A stretch of DNA of 29,641 nucleotides. Origin: Strigomonas culicis (lineage: Eukaryota; Euglenozoa; Kinetoplastea; Trypanosomatida; Trypanosomatidae). The notes under the pieces are model-generated. The model saw only the letters and a program-made list of their open reading frames with translations, did not search any database and was not told where the DNA came from. The position numbers and the translations under genes were made by a program. Positions 1 through 8,978 of the stretch are shown here, piece by piece (positions within the stretch are counted from its first letter, which is position 1; each line of letters begins with the position of its first letter). The stretch covers positions 1 to 29,641 of the forward strand of contig AUXH01000193.1 of NCBI GenBank assembly GCA_000482145.1, in the 5' to 3' direction.

Positions 1-749
1 CGAACGCGCTCATGCGCTGCCTCGTCGAGCTCAACAACGTGTGCATGCGGGCTTCCAAGAGCAACGCGGAGACCACGACGCTGCGCGGCGCCTACACGCA
101 GAAGTACGGGCTCGAGAAGGCGAACAGCACCTTCGTCGACTACGAGGAGCGCGACACGCCGTCCATCGTGCTGCGGCGCCTGCCGGTGCCAACCGCCTCC
201 AGTGTCAGCAGCGGCTTCGGCGCCGCGCCGGCGGCGGGCGGCGGCTTCGGCGCCAAGGCCCCTGTCGGCAGCGGCTTTGGCGCTAAGGCGCCGGGCGGCT
301 TCGGGGCGGCCCCCGCGGCGGGGGGCTTCGGCGCCCCTGCTGCCCCTGCAGCCGGTGGCTTTGGCGCTAAGGGGCCGGGCGGCTTCGGCGCTGCGCCTGC
401 CGCCCCTGCGACGGGCGGCTTTGGAGCTGCGCCTGCTGCTCCTGCCGCTGGCGGCTTCGGCGCTAAGGCGCCGGGTGGCTTCGGCGCTGCGCCTGCTGCT
501 CCTGCTGCCGGAGGTTTCGGCGGCGCGCCGGCGGCCCCTGCCGGAGGCGGCTTCGGCGCTAAGGCGCCGGGCGGCTTTGGTGCTGCGCCCGCCGCCCCTG
601 CCGCCGGTGGCTTCGGCGCCCCTGCGGCTCCTGCCACGGGCGGCTTCGGTGCCGCGCCGGCTGCGCCTGCGGCTGGCGGGTTTGGCGTTAAGGCGGCGCC
701 GACGGCTGCTCCCGCGGCGCCTCCGTCGTTCAGCTTAGGCGCGAAGTAA
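1..749 (+). CDS. FG-repeat nucleoporin-like protein, 3' end (5' truncated)
   Basis: The reading frame is open from base 3 and has no stop before TAA at 747-749, so the gene begins upstream of the window; the ATG at 12 is probably internal. About 60 residues of ordinary sequence are followed by a low-complexity domain with sixteen GFG motifs spaced by Ala/Pro/Lys linkers (GGFGAKAP and GGFGAAPAAPAA types), ending in PSFSLGAK. Dense FG repeats with few acidic residues are characteristic of the disordered, karyopherin-binding domains that line the nuclear pore channel. Which trypanosomatid FG-Nup this is cannot be decided without the N-terminal part. A non-pore GFG-repeat protein remains possible. 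The repeat DNA is GC-rich and degenerate between units, so it is not a simple microsatellite. Confidence 0.65.
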   Translation, partial: NALMRCLVELNNVCMRASKSNAETTTLRGAYTQKYGLEKANSTFVDYEERDTPSIVLRRLPVPTASSVSSGFGAAPAAGGGFGAKAPVGSGFGAKAPGGFGAAPAAGGFGAPAAPAAGGFGAKGPGGFGAAPAAPATGGFGAAPAAPAAGGFGAKAPGGFGAAPAAPAAGGFGGAPAAPAGGGFGAKAPGGFGAAPAAPAAGGFGAPAAPATGGFGAAPAAPAAGGFGVKAAPTAAPAAPPSFSLGAK

Positions 750-1367
750 GTGCACCGCGACGGACTGCATCTGTATGGCGTGCTGCGGCTGCGCAGCGGA
801 AAAGTGTATAGAAGTTTAACTAACGGCAGCGACAATAACACTAGTGGATAATGGAATTCATCCTTTGGCGTATGGTGTTCAGAATTTGGAATACTGAAAG
901 AAAAGTAATTGTCTTGTTGTTTTCTCTCCACGAGCCCCACATTTTGATCGTAGGGTTCGTTCCCCTTCTGTGTTGCTGCGGAGTGGATTGCCAAAAGCAA
1001 CGGACTGTTTACTCACTTTCTTCTCTCCCCCGCATCTCTCTCTCTCTTATTCTTATCCGTAAACACATCTATGGCGTTCAGCAACAGCAAGCGTGTATGT
1101 GCACGTGTGCGCCATTCTCCTGTCTAGAAACGACGAAATAAGACAACAAAGGAGACAGTTAACGCAACAAGAAGTAAACAATAAAAACCATAATATTCAG
1201 CTTTACCTTTTCAATACGTTTTTCTTTGCTATATCCATTTTCTGTGCTTTTTTTCCCTTTTGCCTTTAATAGCAAGCGCTTCGTTGTCGAGGCGCGCTGT
1301 GTGCAACACGCTAGTGTCGTGTATCTCTTTGTACGCAACACCCATATATACACCCAGCCACGTCCCC
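750..1367 (+). other. Intergenic spacer (FG-Nup 3' UTR / next leader)
   Basis: AT-richer than the flanking genes, with CT-rich runs around 1017-1050 and the long pyrimidine tract from 1201. Open frames here (for example 851-1141) have no coding-like composition and are probably chance. No RNA gene was recognised. Confidence 0.6.
1201..1272 (+). promoter_or_regulatory. Putative trans-splice acceptor (polypyrimidine tract + AG)
   Basis: A T/C-rich stretch runs from 1201 and is followed by AG at 1271-1272. The resulting leader of about 95 bases contains no ATG before 1368, which supports the chosen start of the next gene. Confidence 0.6.
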
Positions 1368-4300
1368 ATGCTGCAGCGCACGCTCCCACGCCACTGCGGC
1401 ACGGCGGCCGGGGGTGGCACCATCCTTGTCCACGGGATGGAGTCCTTCGACGTCGCGACGCGCATCCCCTGGCCGGCGGAGGAGCCGGCGGCAGCCCACG
1501 TGTCGACCCCCTCGCGCCGCTCCCCCTACGCGGTGCTGCGCAGTCTGCGCGCGCCCGTGGGCAGCTGCGCGGGCGGCCTGCTGCCGCGGCCGGCCGGCAC
1601 CGGCGAGCGCGCCGTCCCGTGCGCGTGCGCGGCGCTGCTGTACCCCGCAAGCGCTGCGTCATCCGCTTCGACCGCCCCCACCACGCCCTCCGCGGCGGCG
1701 GACCCGCAGGCGGCGGAGCGCCACGCGGTGCTCTCCTTCGTGCACGCGCTGCGGCTCAGCGGGGCGGAGCGGCTGCTGCGCGACGGCGCCTCCCGCGTGC
1801 CGTACGAGGCGCTCGTCGGCAGGGCGCTCCTGCGCGAGGCGCGGCTCGCGAACCTCTGCGCGGACCCGAGCGCGCTCTTCGCGGCCGGGCGCGCGGCCCC
1901 GCTGTGGGAGGCCCGCATGCTGCTGAGCGCAGAGGAGGCGAACCGCCTCAAGTGGTTCCGCGAGGAGGGCGACGACCTGTCGCGCTTCTACGGCCGCGCG
2001 CCGTCACTGCGCGTGCTGTACGTGCTGTCCGCGCTCGTCGAGGCGACCGGCGCCGCGCCGCCGCCGCGGCCGACCGCGGATGACCTGGCGCGCGTGCTGG
2101 AGCGCATGGCAGCCGCGCAGCTGGAGCTGGAGATAACCGACCTCGCGGCGCTGTCGCTGCTGGGCGCCGCGAGCCGGCCGCTGGACAACATCGCCGTCGG
2201 CCACCTCCGCGCGCACCTGCGGCAGCTCGCCGGCTCCGGCCGCGAGCGGCCGCTGTCCCTCGAGGAGCGGCTGCGCGTGCTGCTGAGCGTGCTGCTCTTC
2301 TGGGAGGGCACGAAGCGGCTGCTGGAGCGCCGCGCCCCCGACGCGGCCGCGCTGTCCGCGAAGCCGCCGGTGGAGCTGCTGAACGCGGCGAGTGAGGTGT
2401 CCGTGCTGGTGACGCCGCTGCTGCAGCGCACGCTGGCGGAGGCCGGGCCGGGGCTGCCCGCCACGCTGTGCCAGCTCACGACCTCCGTGCTGCGGGGGCT
2501 CGAGGAGGACGTGCTGCGGCTCGCCGCGCAGTGCGACGTGCCGGTCGACAACGCGCTGCTGCTCGACGTCGTGACGTGGCTGCTGCGCGAGGCGCCGCGC
2601 AGCCCGTCCTGCGCCGTGCACTTCTGCCGCCTCGTCAGCCGCCGCCCGGCCGAGGCGAGCCTGGCGCTCGAGCGCAGCGGGCTGCTCGCGCGCCACGCGA
2701 TCGACCTCGAGCGCGTCGTGGACACGGTGCTGCCGCTGCTGGAGGAGTGCGGCGACGAGGACTTCTACGCGGTTGCGCTCCGCGACGTGCTGTCCGGGCT
2801 GGAGGACCGGCTGCGGCGCGGCCGACACGCCTTCACCCCCAAGGACATCCGGCTGCTCGCGGAGTTCGGCACGCGGCTCTTCAGCAACGCGCCGGAGTCC
2901 ATGCACTCGAACTTTGACGCGACGGCGCGGGGCCAGATGGAGGAGCTGCAGGTGATGGACGGCAGCCCGCTCTCGCTCTGCGTCGCGTCCTACCACTCGA
3001 TCCGCGAGATGATCGAGGGGCTCGTGCGCGACCACCGCCGGCTGCAGCGGCAGCTGGAGGAGCAGATCCGCGCCATCGGCCTCCCCGGGCTGGCCCCGGG
3101 GCCGGAGCCGCGCGCGCGGCGGCTGAAGAAGCGCCGCGCCGCGGCGGCGGCCGCCTCCATCACGAAGCGCGAGCCGCACGACGCGAAGGGCCAGGGCGGC
3201 GCGCGCACACGGGAGGACGTGCGGATGCCGGTGCCGCCGAACCTGCGACACCGCTTCCTCGTCTTCCTGGAGGACCTCGTGAAGACGGAGGTGTACGAGG
3301 ACCAGGCGGCCCACAGCCGGCCGATGGTCGTCAGCTCGGAGCTCTTCTCCTTCATCAACCAGCACGTGCCGGTGCCGAACATCCAGGACGAGTACCGCCG
3401 CAAGATCTTCCTGCTCGTCAACGTCGCCGAGGACCCCGAGACGGCGCGGCGGCGGCGGCAGGCGGAGGAGCGCAGCCGGGTGCACGCGGCCGGCGGCGCC
3501 GCGGAGGAGCCGGAGCCGGCACCGGCCGACGCGAGCGACACGCCGGAGGAGATCCCGGCGGAGCTGCGCTTCCTTGTGAGCTCGCTGCCGCTCACCCTCT
3601 CCCCGTGGGCGAGCGTCATGATCCTGCGGGAGGTGGTGGCGGAGTCCGCCGGCAACAACCCGCGCTACTCCTACGTGCTCAACGCGGCAATCGACCTGCA
3701 GCTGCCCATCAGCACGACGCGCTCGCGCATCGCGACGACGTACAACATGTGGCGCTTCCTCAGCACGCAGTCGAGTAAGCTATCGCTGAGGGAGGGGCTG
3801 CTGATGAAGAAGCGCTGCCTCACGAACCTGCCGCTGTCGTACATCCTGTCCTCCTACTGGTCGCTGCTCGCGTGGATATCTGTGGCGGGGGTGACGCTGC
3901 TGAACATCATCGGCATCGACTTTGAGTCGCAGCTCGTCGCGAACTCGCTCTTCCAGAAGTTCGCGCCGTACGAAGAGATGGATGTGGAGGCCGAGGCGGC
4001 GCGGCAGTGGCAGCGCGGCGCCGCCGCGGAGCTCGCGTCGGACTACCTGGGGCAGGACGAGATCGCGCGGCGCCACCGCAGGCAGCGCGGCTCGACGACG
4101 GAGGTGTTCCTCTCCTCCGCGTCGTACCTCTTCCTCGGCTACGACGACCAGCGGCGGCCGCTGACGGTGGTGCCGCTGTCCAGCAGCGAACACGAGGACT
4201 GCGGCAGCCGCGCGGCGGAGGAGTACGGCGGCGCGACGGCGGTGCTGCGCGAGCTGTCACTGCACGTGCCCTTCCCCTTCTTCGTCGACGTGGAGCGGCA

Positions 4301-5522
4301 GCTGCCGACCGACCTCATGACCGCGCGCGTCGCGGAGCGCATCCGGCGCGTCTCCTTCAACAACACGTGGTTCGGGCCGCGCGTCTTCATCAGCCTCTTC
4401 CCGCTCGGCCGCGAGTTCACGGAGCGCAGCCTCGTGTCGCACACCTGCGCGCAGGCAAACCTGACGCGCCGCCGCGTGACCTTTCTCTTCTACATCCGCG
4501 CTGGCGTCCCGGTGACGCCGCGCTTCCTGCGCGGCCTGCAGGAGAGCATCATGGCCGAGAGCGCGAACCTCGTCGTCGTGGTGCACGAGGACAGCCTACG
4601 GCAGGGCGGCATCACGCCGGGGGGCATGCAGCAGCTGCTGTCGCCGCCCACCGGCGCGCCGGGCCGCGTGCTGCCCTTCTCCCGACTGTTGTACGAGACG
4701 GGCGAGCTGCGGCAGCAGCAGCAGCTGCAGGCCGCGCTATCGCCCTACGCGCGCCACTACGGCCTGCAGGCGCACGAGCGGCGGGCCGCCGCGGACGACG
4801 AGGCCGCGCCCTCCTACTGGGAGGGGATCGTGCGCTTCGTCAGCAACCCGGTGCGCTTCCTCACCACCGCCGCGATGGGCGAGGGCAGGGCACCCGCCGC
4901 GGAGGACGACGCGGCCGCGCCGCGGGAGAGCCCGGCGCTGGAGGAGCCGCCCGCTGCCGCGCCACAGACCCGCACCGTCATCTCCGTGCCCTTCGCGGCG
5001 CTGCAGGAGACCGTCGCGGCGGTGCAGTCGGCGATGCGCAGCGACGGCCCGCACCGCGCCGCGACGGCGTACCTGCGCCAGCTGTCTCCCGACCGCGGCG
5101 CGGCCGCGCCGGCCGCGGACGACGCCGCGGATGCCACCGCCGCGGTCCCCGTCGTGGCGGCGGCCAGCGGTGCGGCGGAGGAGGCGGAGGCGGCGCTGTG
5201 GCGGCGCGCGGCGCGGCGGGCGCTGCAGGTCGCACGGGAGGAGGCCGAGGCGTACGTGGGGCCGGCGGACACCCTCGCGGTCGAGTGGGCGCGCTTCGCG
5301 GCGGGCGCGCCGCTGCTCGACCCGGCGTGCCCCGCGACGGCGGACTACTTTGCGCTGCGGCCGGCCGGGCTGTGGCGCCGGGCCGGCGCACCCGAGAGAC
5401 CTGCCTTCGCGGCCACGCACCGGGAGCGCAATGTCCTCGTGTCTGTGTGCGCGTGCCTGCGGGCCCACCGCCGGCGGCGGGCCGGGGCGCGCTCTCGGGA
5501 GGCGGCGGCGGCTGAGGTATAA
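1368..5522 (+). CDS. Large conserved-type protein of unknown function with a membrane segment
   Basis: 1384 aa from the first ATG after the putative splice acceptor; the next in-frame ATG is at 1437. I do not recognise a family. The N-terminal half (to about residue 580) is Leu/Ala/Arg-rich and looks alpha-helical. An Arg/Lys cluster (RARRLKKRR, near residue 580) precedes an acidic Pro/Ala/Glu linker near 710-730. Residues about 821-852 form a strong hydrophobic segment (through AWISVAGVTLLNIIGI), the only clear membrane-span candidate. Beyond it lies a better-structured region of mixed composition (about 900-1110, including SFNNTWFGPRVFISLFPLGR), then a low-complexity Ala/Glu-rich C-terminal third. 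There is no obvious signal peptide. It could be an organellar or endomembrane scaffold, but that is a guess. Coding composition is strongly GC-biased throughout with no frame break. Confidence 0.85.
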   Translation: MLQRTLPRHCGTAAGGGTILVHGMESFDVATRIPWPAEEPAAAHVSTPSRRSPYAVLRSLRAPVGSCAGGLLPRPAGTGERAVPCACAALLYPASAASSASTAPTTPSAAADPQAAERHAVLSFVHALRLSGAERLLRDGASRVPYEALVGRALLREARLANLCADPSALFAAGRAAPLWEARMLLSAEEANRLKWFREEGDDLSRFYGRAPSLRVLYVLSALVEATGAAPPPRPTADDLARVLERMAAAQLELEITDLAALSLLGAASRPLDNIAVGHLRAHLRQLAGSGRERPLSLEERLRVLLSVLLFWEGTKRLLERRAPDAAALSAKPPVELLNAASEVSVLVTPLLQRTLAEAGPGLPATLCQLTTSVLRGLEEDVLRLAAQCDVPVDNALLLDVVTWLLREAPRSPSCAVHFCRLVSRRPAEASLALERSGLLARHAIDLERVVDTVLPLLEECGDEDFYAVALRDVLSGLEDRLRRGRHAFTPKDIRLLAEFGTRLFSNAPESMHSNFDATARGQMEELQVMDGSPLSLCVASYHSIREMIEGLVRDHRRLQRQLEEQIRAIGLPGLAPGPEPRARRLKKRRAAAAAASITKREPHDAKGQGGARTREDVRMPVPPNLRHRFLVFLEDLVKTEVYEDQAAHSRPMVVSSELFSFINQHVPVPNIQDEYRRKIFLLVNVAEDPETARRRRQAEERSRVHAAGGAAEEPEPAPADASDTPEEIPAELRFLVSSLPLTLSPWASVMILREVVAESAGNNPRYSYVLNAAIDLQLPISTTRSRIATTYNMWRFLSTQSSKLSLREGLLMKKRCLTNLPLSYILSSYWSLLAWISVAGVTLLNIIGIDFESQLVANSLFQKFAPYEEMDVEAEAARQWQRGAAAELASDYLGQDEIARRHRRQRGSTTEVFLSSASYLFLGYDDQRRPLTVVPLSSSEHEDCGSRAAEEYGGATAVLRELSLHVPFPFFVDVERQLPTDLMTARVAERIRRVSFNNTWFGPRVFISLFPLGREFTERSLVSHTCAQANLTRRRVTFLFYIRAGVPVTPRFLRGLQESIMAESANLVVVVHEDSLRQGGITPGGMQQLLSPPTGAPGRVLPFSRLLYETGELRQQQQLQAALSPYARHYGLQAHERRAAADDEAAPSYWEGIVRFVSNPVRFLTTAAMGEGRAPAAEDDAAAPRESPALEEPPAAAPQTRTVISVPFAALQETVAAVQSAMRSDGPHRAATAYLRQLSPDRGAAAPAADDAADATAAVPVVAAASGAAEEAEAALWRRAARRALQVAREEAEAYVGPADTLAVEWARFAAGAPLLDPACPATADYFALRPAGLWRRAGAPERPAFAATHRERNVLVSVCACLRAHRRRRAGARSREAAAAEV

Positions 5523-5993
5523 GCGTACGAGTATCCATGCGTGTGCTCGTGGCAACCTAATACGATAGAAAACCACACCACTCCTTCTCTCTCTCTCTTT
5601 TTTTCTCCTTCTTCTACTCTACAAGAAGAGAATAAAAGTGCAGATGAAAACGAAAAAGAAGAATAAAGAGTATGTGTTGTATATTTTGACTTGTAGACGA
5701 TTGCATATCCATACATCTATCTGCTCTTCGTTCATGTTTTTTCTTTGTTCTTTAGAAGTTGAGCTTCCTTGGTCTCCCTTAAGTCATCTCCACGTGTGTG
5801 TGTGTGTTTCACAGACCGTGCACCTCATGACCTCCTCTTCTCTCACCTTCTCTCCACCCGTCTCATAGCATTATCATATAAGCAACTATTATTATAAGAG
5901 AGCTCCCTTCTCTTCTTCATTTTCTTTCTCCCTCTCGCACCCCTCCTCTTTTTTTTTTCCCCCACACCCCCCTTTTGTAGCTCTAGCACCGTG
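5523..5993 (+). other. Intergenic spacer
   Basis: T/C-rich and A-rich blocks, a short GT repeat near 5795-5807, and a second pyrimidine tract at about 5905-5980. No gene or RNA was recognised. Confidence 0.6.
5905..5986 (+). promoter_or_regulatory. Putative trans-splice acceptor with very short leader
   Basis: A long C/T tract including a T run near 5949-5958 is followed by AG at 5979-5980 and again at 5985-5986. Either would give a leader of only 7-13 bases (excluding the spliced leader) before the ATG at 5994. Confidence 0.55.
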
Positions 5994-7880
5994 ATGGCAA
6001 CCGTCGTCGCTCTGGAGACACGTCTGCGCACTGGCGCAGCCGTGGAGGAAACGGAGCTGGACCAGTGGATCCAGCTGAGCGATGTCAGCAACGCCGGCTC
6101 CTACTACGCTGGCGATGCGAACGCCGTGCAGGCCGCCGTCCGCAACATCTCGCAGCTCTTTGTCTCCGGGTTCCTGAACAACCCGGACGTGCAGGTGGTG
6201 CCGCTGCGCCGCAAGACGAAGTTCTGCCTCGTGCTGAACAACTTCGCGCTCTACGCGCCGGTGCGCCTCGCGGTCTTCCAGTCGCTCGACAACCTCACCA
6301 ACATCTTCGAGAGCGCCATCAAGGAGGAGGGCGCGATGCCGTTCGACTCGGAGCTGGGCCGCATGTCCGAGCACGTGCTGGTGCTGCTGATGCGCGTGAC
6401 GGACTACAAGCTGAAGGCCTCCGCCGTGCACGAGTTCGCGGAGCACAACACGCAATTCGCCATCCAGCTGCTGCTGGCCATCCTGCTGAAGGAGCCGCCG
6501 TATGAGTTCGAGCTGCGGTGCAACTGTATTGCTGGCCTGCTCGGCTTCACGCAGCCGCAGGCCTTCTTCCGCGCGGGCTCGGCCATCGAGGAGCACAGCT
6601 GCACCAAGTTCACGGGCAAGGTGGACTTCATGCTGAGCCTCATGCTGCGGCTGCAGGCGGTGCAGGTCGTCAGCGACGTGCTGAGTGAGGCGCTCACGAG
6701 CTCCGAGACGATGCAGCCCATCGTCATGGCGAGTGTGAACAACATGATGCGCACCATCATGAACATCTTCAAGTTCGCCTCGAAGGACGCGACGCAGTGG
6801 CGCCAGCACATCCTGCTCTCCACGACGTTCCTCGACAGCACCGTCATGATGTACGTGCAGTCGCTGACCGTGACGCTGCAGGAGTCGCTGCGCCGCACGC
6901 CGCCGGCGGTCGCCGGTGACCTCGTGCAGTCCCTCTCCCTCGCCTTCCGCTTCGGCGCCTTCGCGACGTACCACCTCGGCGTCGCCGCGAGCGAGCTGCG
7001 CGTGTACTGCACCTTCTTCCACGACCTGCTGCAGCTGTCGATCCGCCCCATCGTGATGGACGCGCGGCTGTCTGGACAGATGATGGTGCTGTACTCCCAC
7101 CTCTTCTTCTTCATGTGTAACGTGGACGCGCTCGGCGGCGAGAAGGATATCCCGACGGACGAGCTGCTGCCGGAGCTGACCTCCGCCGCGCTGCTCGCGT
7201 CGGCCGACCGCTTCCTGCGCGCGGAGGTGGGCGGCTGCGGGCTCGCCTTCACACAGGCGTGGCACCAGCAGTTCCGCCGCTTCGACTCGCTGCTCGCGCA
7301 GGAGACGCCCACCTACCAGGCCATCGAGGGCATCTTCAACAGCATCGAGAAGCAGCTGGCCCCGGCCCCGGCCCCGGCCCCGGCCCCGGCCGCCGCACCC
7401 GCCGCACCCGCCGCACCCGCCGCACCCGCCGCACCCGCCGCACCCGCCGCACCCCTCCCGCCCTCCGGGCCGACCGTCGGCAGCCGCCTGCTGGGCGACA
7501 TGCCTTCTCTCACAAAGAAGGCCAAGGCGAAGAAGGTCTCCATCTCCAGCGCGGCCGCGCCGGTGAAGGTCAACCAGAAGCTGTCCGTCGCCAAGACGAA
7601 GGACGTGACGGCCGGCGTCGACCCCGACCTGCTCTGCGCGCTCACCGGCGCCGTCATGAAGAACCCCTTCAGCTCCCCGTACGGCCACACCTACGAGAAG
7701 GACGCCATCCTCAACTGGCTGCAGCAGAACGGCTCCGTGTGCCCCATCACCGGCAAGCCGCTCACCGCCTCGCAGCTGACGCCGAACGCGGCCATCGCGC
7801 ATAAGATCATGCAGCAGATTGTGAAGCAGAGCATGCAGGCCCTCAAGATCGAGGGTGACGACGATCTCTATAACTTCTGA
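5994..7880 (+). CDS. U-box domain E3 ubiquitin ligase-like protein
   Basis: 628 aa from the ATG at 5994. Residues 1 to about 450 are predicted largely helical and contain no domain I can name. Residues about 456-489 are a Pro/Ala linker made of AP and AAP repeats. After a Lys-rich stretch (SLTKKAKAKK) a C-terminal U-box spans about 542-615: DLLCALTGAVMKNP, then GHTYEKDAILNWL, then CPITGKPL. These match the U-box pattern (initial Pro-containing loop, YEK/D helix, CPxxxxPL), a RING-like fold stabilised without zinc that binds E2 enzymes. The likely role is substrate ubiquitination, with the N-terminal helical region recognising the substrate. The protein is shorter than Ufd2/UBE4-type E4 ligases, and I do not see a clear Ufd2 core. 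The target is unknown. Confidence 0.88.
   Translation: MATVVALETRLRTGAAVEETELDQWIQLSDVSNAGSYYAGDANAVQAAVRNISQLFVSGFLNNPDVQVVPLRRKTKFCLVLNNFALYAPVRLAVFQSLDNLTNIFESAIKEEGAMPFDSELGRMSEHVLVLLMRVTDYKLKASAVHEFAEHNTQFAIQLLLAILLKEPPYEFELRCNCIAGLLGFTQPQAFFRAGSAIEEHSCTKFTGKVDFMLSLMLRLQAVQVVSDVLSEALTSSETMQPIVMASVNNMMRTIMNIFKFASKDATQWRQHILLSTTFLDSTVMMYVQSLTVTLQESLRRTPPAVAGDLVQSLSLAFRFGAFATYHLGVAASELRVYCTFFHDLLQLSIRPIVMDARLSGQMMVLYSHLFFFMCNVDALGGEKDIPTDELLPELTSAALLASADRFLRAEVGGCGLAFTQAWHQQFRRFDSLLAQETPTYQAIEGIFNSIEKQLAPAPAPAPAPAAAPAAPAAPAAPAAPAAPAAPLPPSGPTVGSRLLGDMPSLTKKAKAKKVSISSAAAPVKVNQKLSVAKTKDVTAGVDPDLLCALTGAVMKNPFSSPYGHTYEKDAILNWLQQNGSVCPITGKPLTASQLTPNAAIAHKIMQQIVKQSMQALKIEGDDDLYNF
7359..7454 (+). 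repeat. In-frame minisatellite coding a Pro/Ala linker
   Basis: About five and a half copies of the hexamer GCCCCG (7359-7391) run directly into seven perfect copies of the 9-mer GCCGCACCC (7392-7454). All are in frame and encode (AP)n then (AAP)n, just ahead of the U-box. The perfect DNA repetition implies recent slippage, so length may vary between strains. Confidence 0.9.
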
Positions 7881-8978
7881 GGTTGAAAGAGCAAATGGTA
7901 CAACACACACAAAAAACAAACAAACAAACAAACAAAAATAAACAACAATAAATACAACAACAACAAAAAAATATATTTATAAAAAAAGAATAGCAGTCAC
8001 ACACACAAAAAAAAATAACAGAAAAAGGTAAAGATAATAAAGATCATTCTTTTTTTCTTCTTCTTTGTTTTATAAACCTTTTTCTCTTTTCACCTTCTCT
8101 CACTGGAACCTATAGAGAGGTACAGGGAGACACAACATTTGTCAGAGCTGCCTATACCATGACTTGAAGAACTATGAAAAAAATAATATGTAAACAATAT
8201 AAAAGCAAAGGCACACCGTAAGAGGTTGCAAGTAGAAAAAAAAACCTCTTAATAAATTATTATCATAATCCAAAAGCGTAAAAAAAAAACCTACAAAGAG
8301 AAGAAAAATAAAGTAAAGAAAGAACATACACATCTATAATGGAGTTTGATGAAACAGACAATTTTTTTTTTGGTCTCTTCTATTGATTCCTTCTTTTTTT
8401 TTCCCCCATCTCTCAGTGTATCGAGTTAGGATCGATATCCATTATCCGAAACACTACGTGTGTATGGAGAAAAAAAAATAGAAAGAGAATAAACCAAAAG
8501 TCATTACTCCTTTTTTTTTTCTTTGCCATTATTATCGTTGAGTTGAGTAATATCTATACATACGCATACATATGCACATCCAGGGTCGGTGTTCAGTAAT
8601 TCTTTTTTTTCCTTTTTTGAATGTGTGTATTCGCACATTTGTGATGTACTCTTCAGTTCTCTACTTTTCTGTTGCTGAGCTATTGACAATCATTAAAGGA
8701 AAAAAAAAAAGAACATCGCGAAGGAGAACGACGACTGTGTGTACGAGCTGTCCTATCACACGGACAGACTGGTCATTGAAAAAAGTTTCACTATGTAAGC
8801 GGTGCACCTGGTCATTGCACTTCTCTCTCCCCCTCCTCTCTCTCTCTCTCTTTCCTTTCTTGCAAGCAAACAAGCAGAAACGAGCGTAGGAAGGAAAAAG
8901 CGAATCTGTGGATCCGTTCGTGTACTATCCTCACTCCGCTGAGCTCTCCCACCAACACGTAGCGACGCCCCCACCGCC
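7881..8978 (+). other. Longest intergenic spacer (about 1.1 kb), A- and T-rich
   Basis: The proximal half is A-rich with many homopolymers and a CAAA repeat at about 7917-7938, probably the 3' UTR and polyadenylation zone of the U-box gene. The distal half has T/C tracts near 8048-8100, 8385-8410 and 8818-8865. I looked for tRNA arms and C/D snoRNA boxes: one TGATGA occurs near 8347 but has no paired CTGA box nearby. No gene is supported. Confidence 0.6.
8818..8866 (+). promoter_or_regulatory. Putative trans-splice acceptor
   Basis: A nearly pure C/T tract (CT repeat inside) ends in GCAAG with AG at 8865-8866. The leader of about 112 bases contains no ATG before 8979. Confidence 0.65.

Noticed and set aside
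140..1000. Minus-strand Pro/Ala-rich frame opposite the FG repeats
   Set aside because: Reverse reading of the FG-repeat DNA; its N-terminal part comes from AT-rich spacer without coding character.
851..1141. 96-residue + strand frame in the first spacer
   Set aside because: Cys/Leu-rich product with spacer-like base composition and no convincing acceptor context; probably chance.
4007..5515. 502-residue + strand frame inside the 1384-aa gene
   Set aside because: Ala/Arg/Gly-dominated frame-shifted shadow; the overlapping frame continues upstream with ordinary protein composition.
5892..7931. 679-residue minus-strand open frame opposite the U-box gene
   Set aside because: Shadow of the real gene; it includes translated spacer and repeat sequence and has no recognisable domain.
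8340..8700. Possible C/D-box snoRNA in the 1.1 kb spacer
   Set aside because: One TGATGA near 8347 resembles a C box, but there is no D box at suitable distance and no terminal stem.
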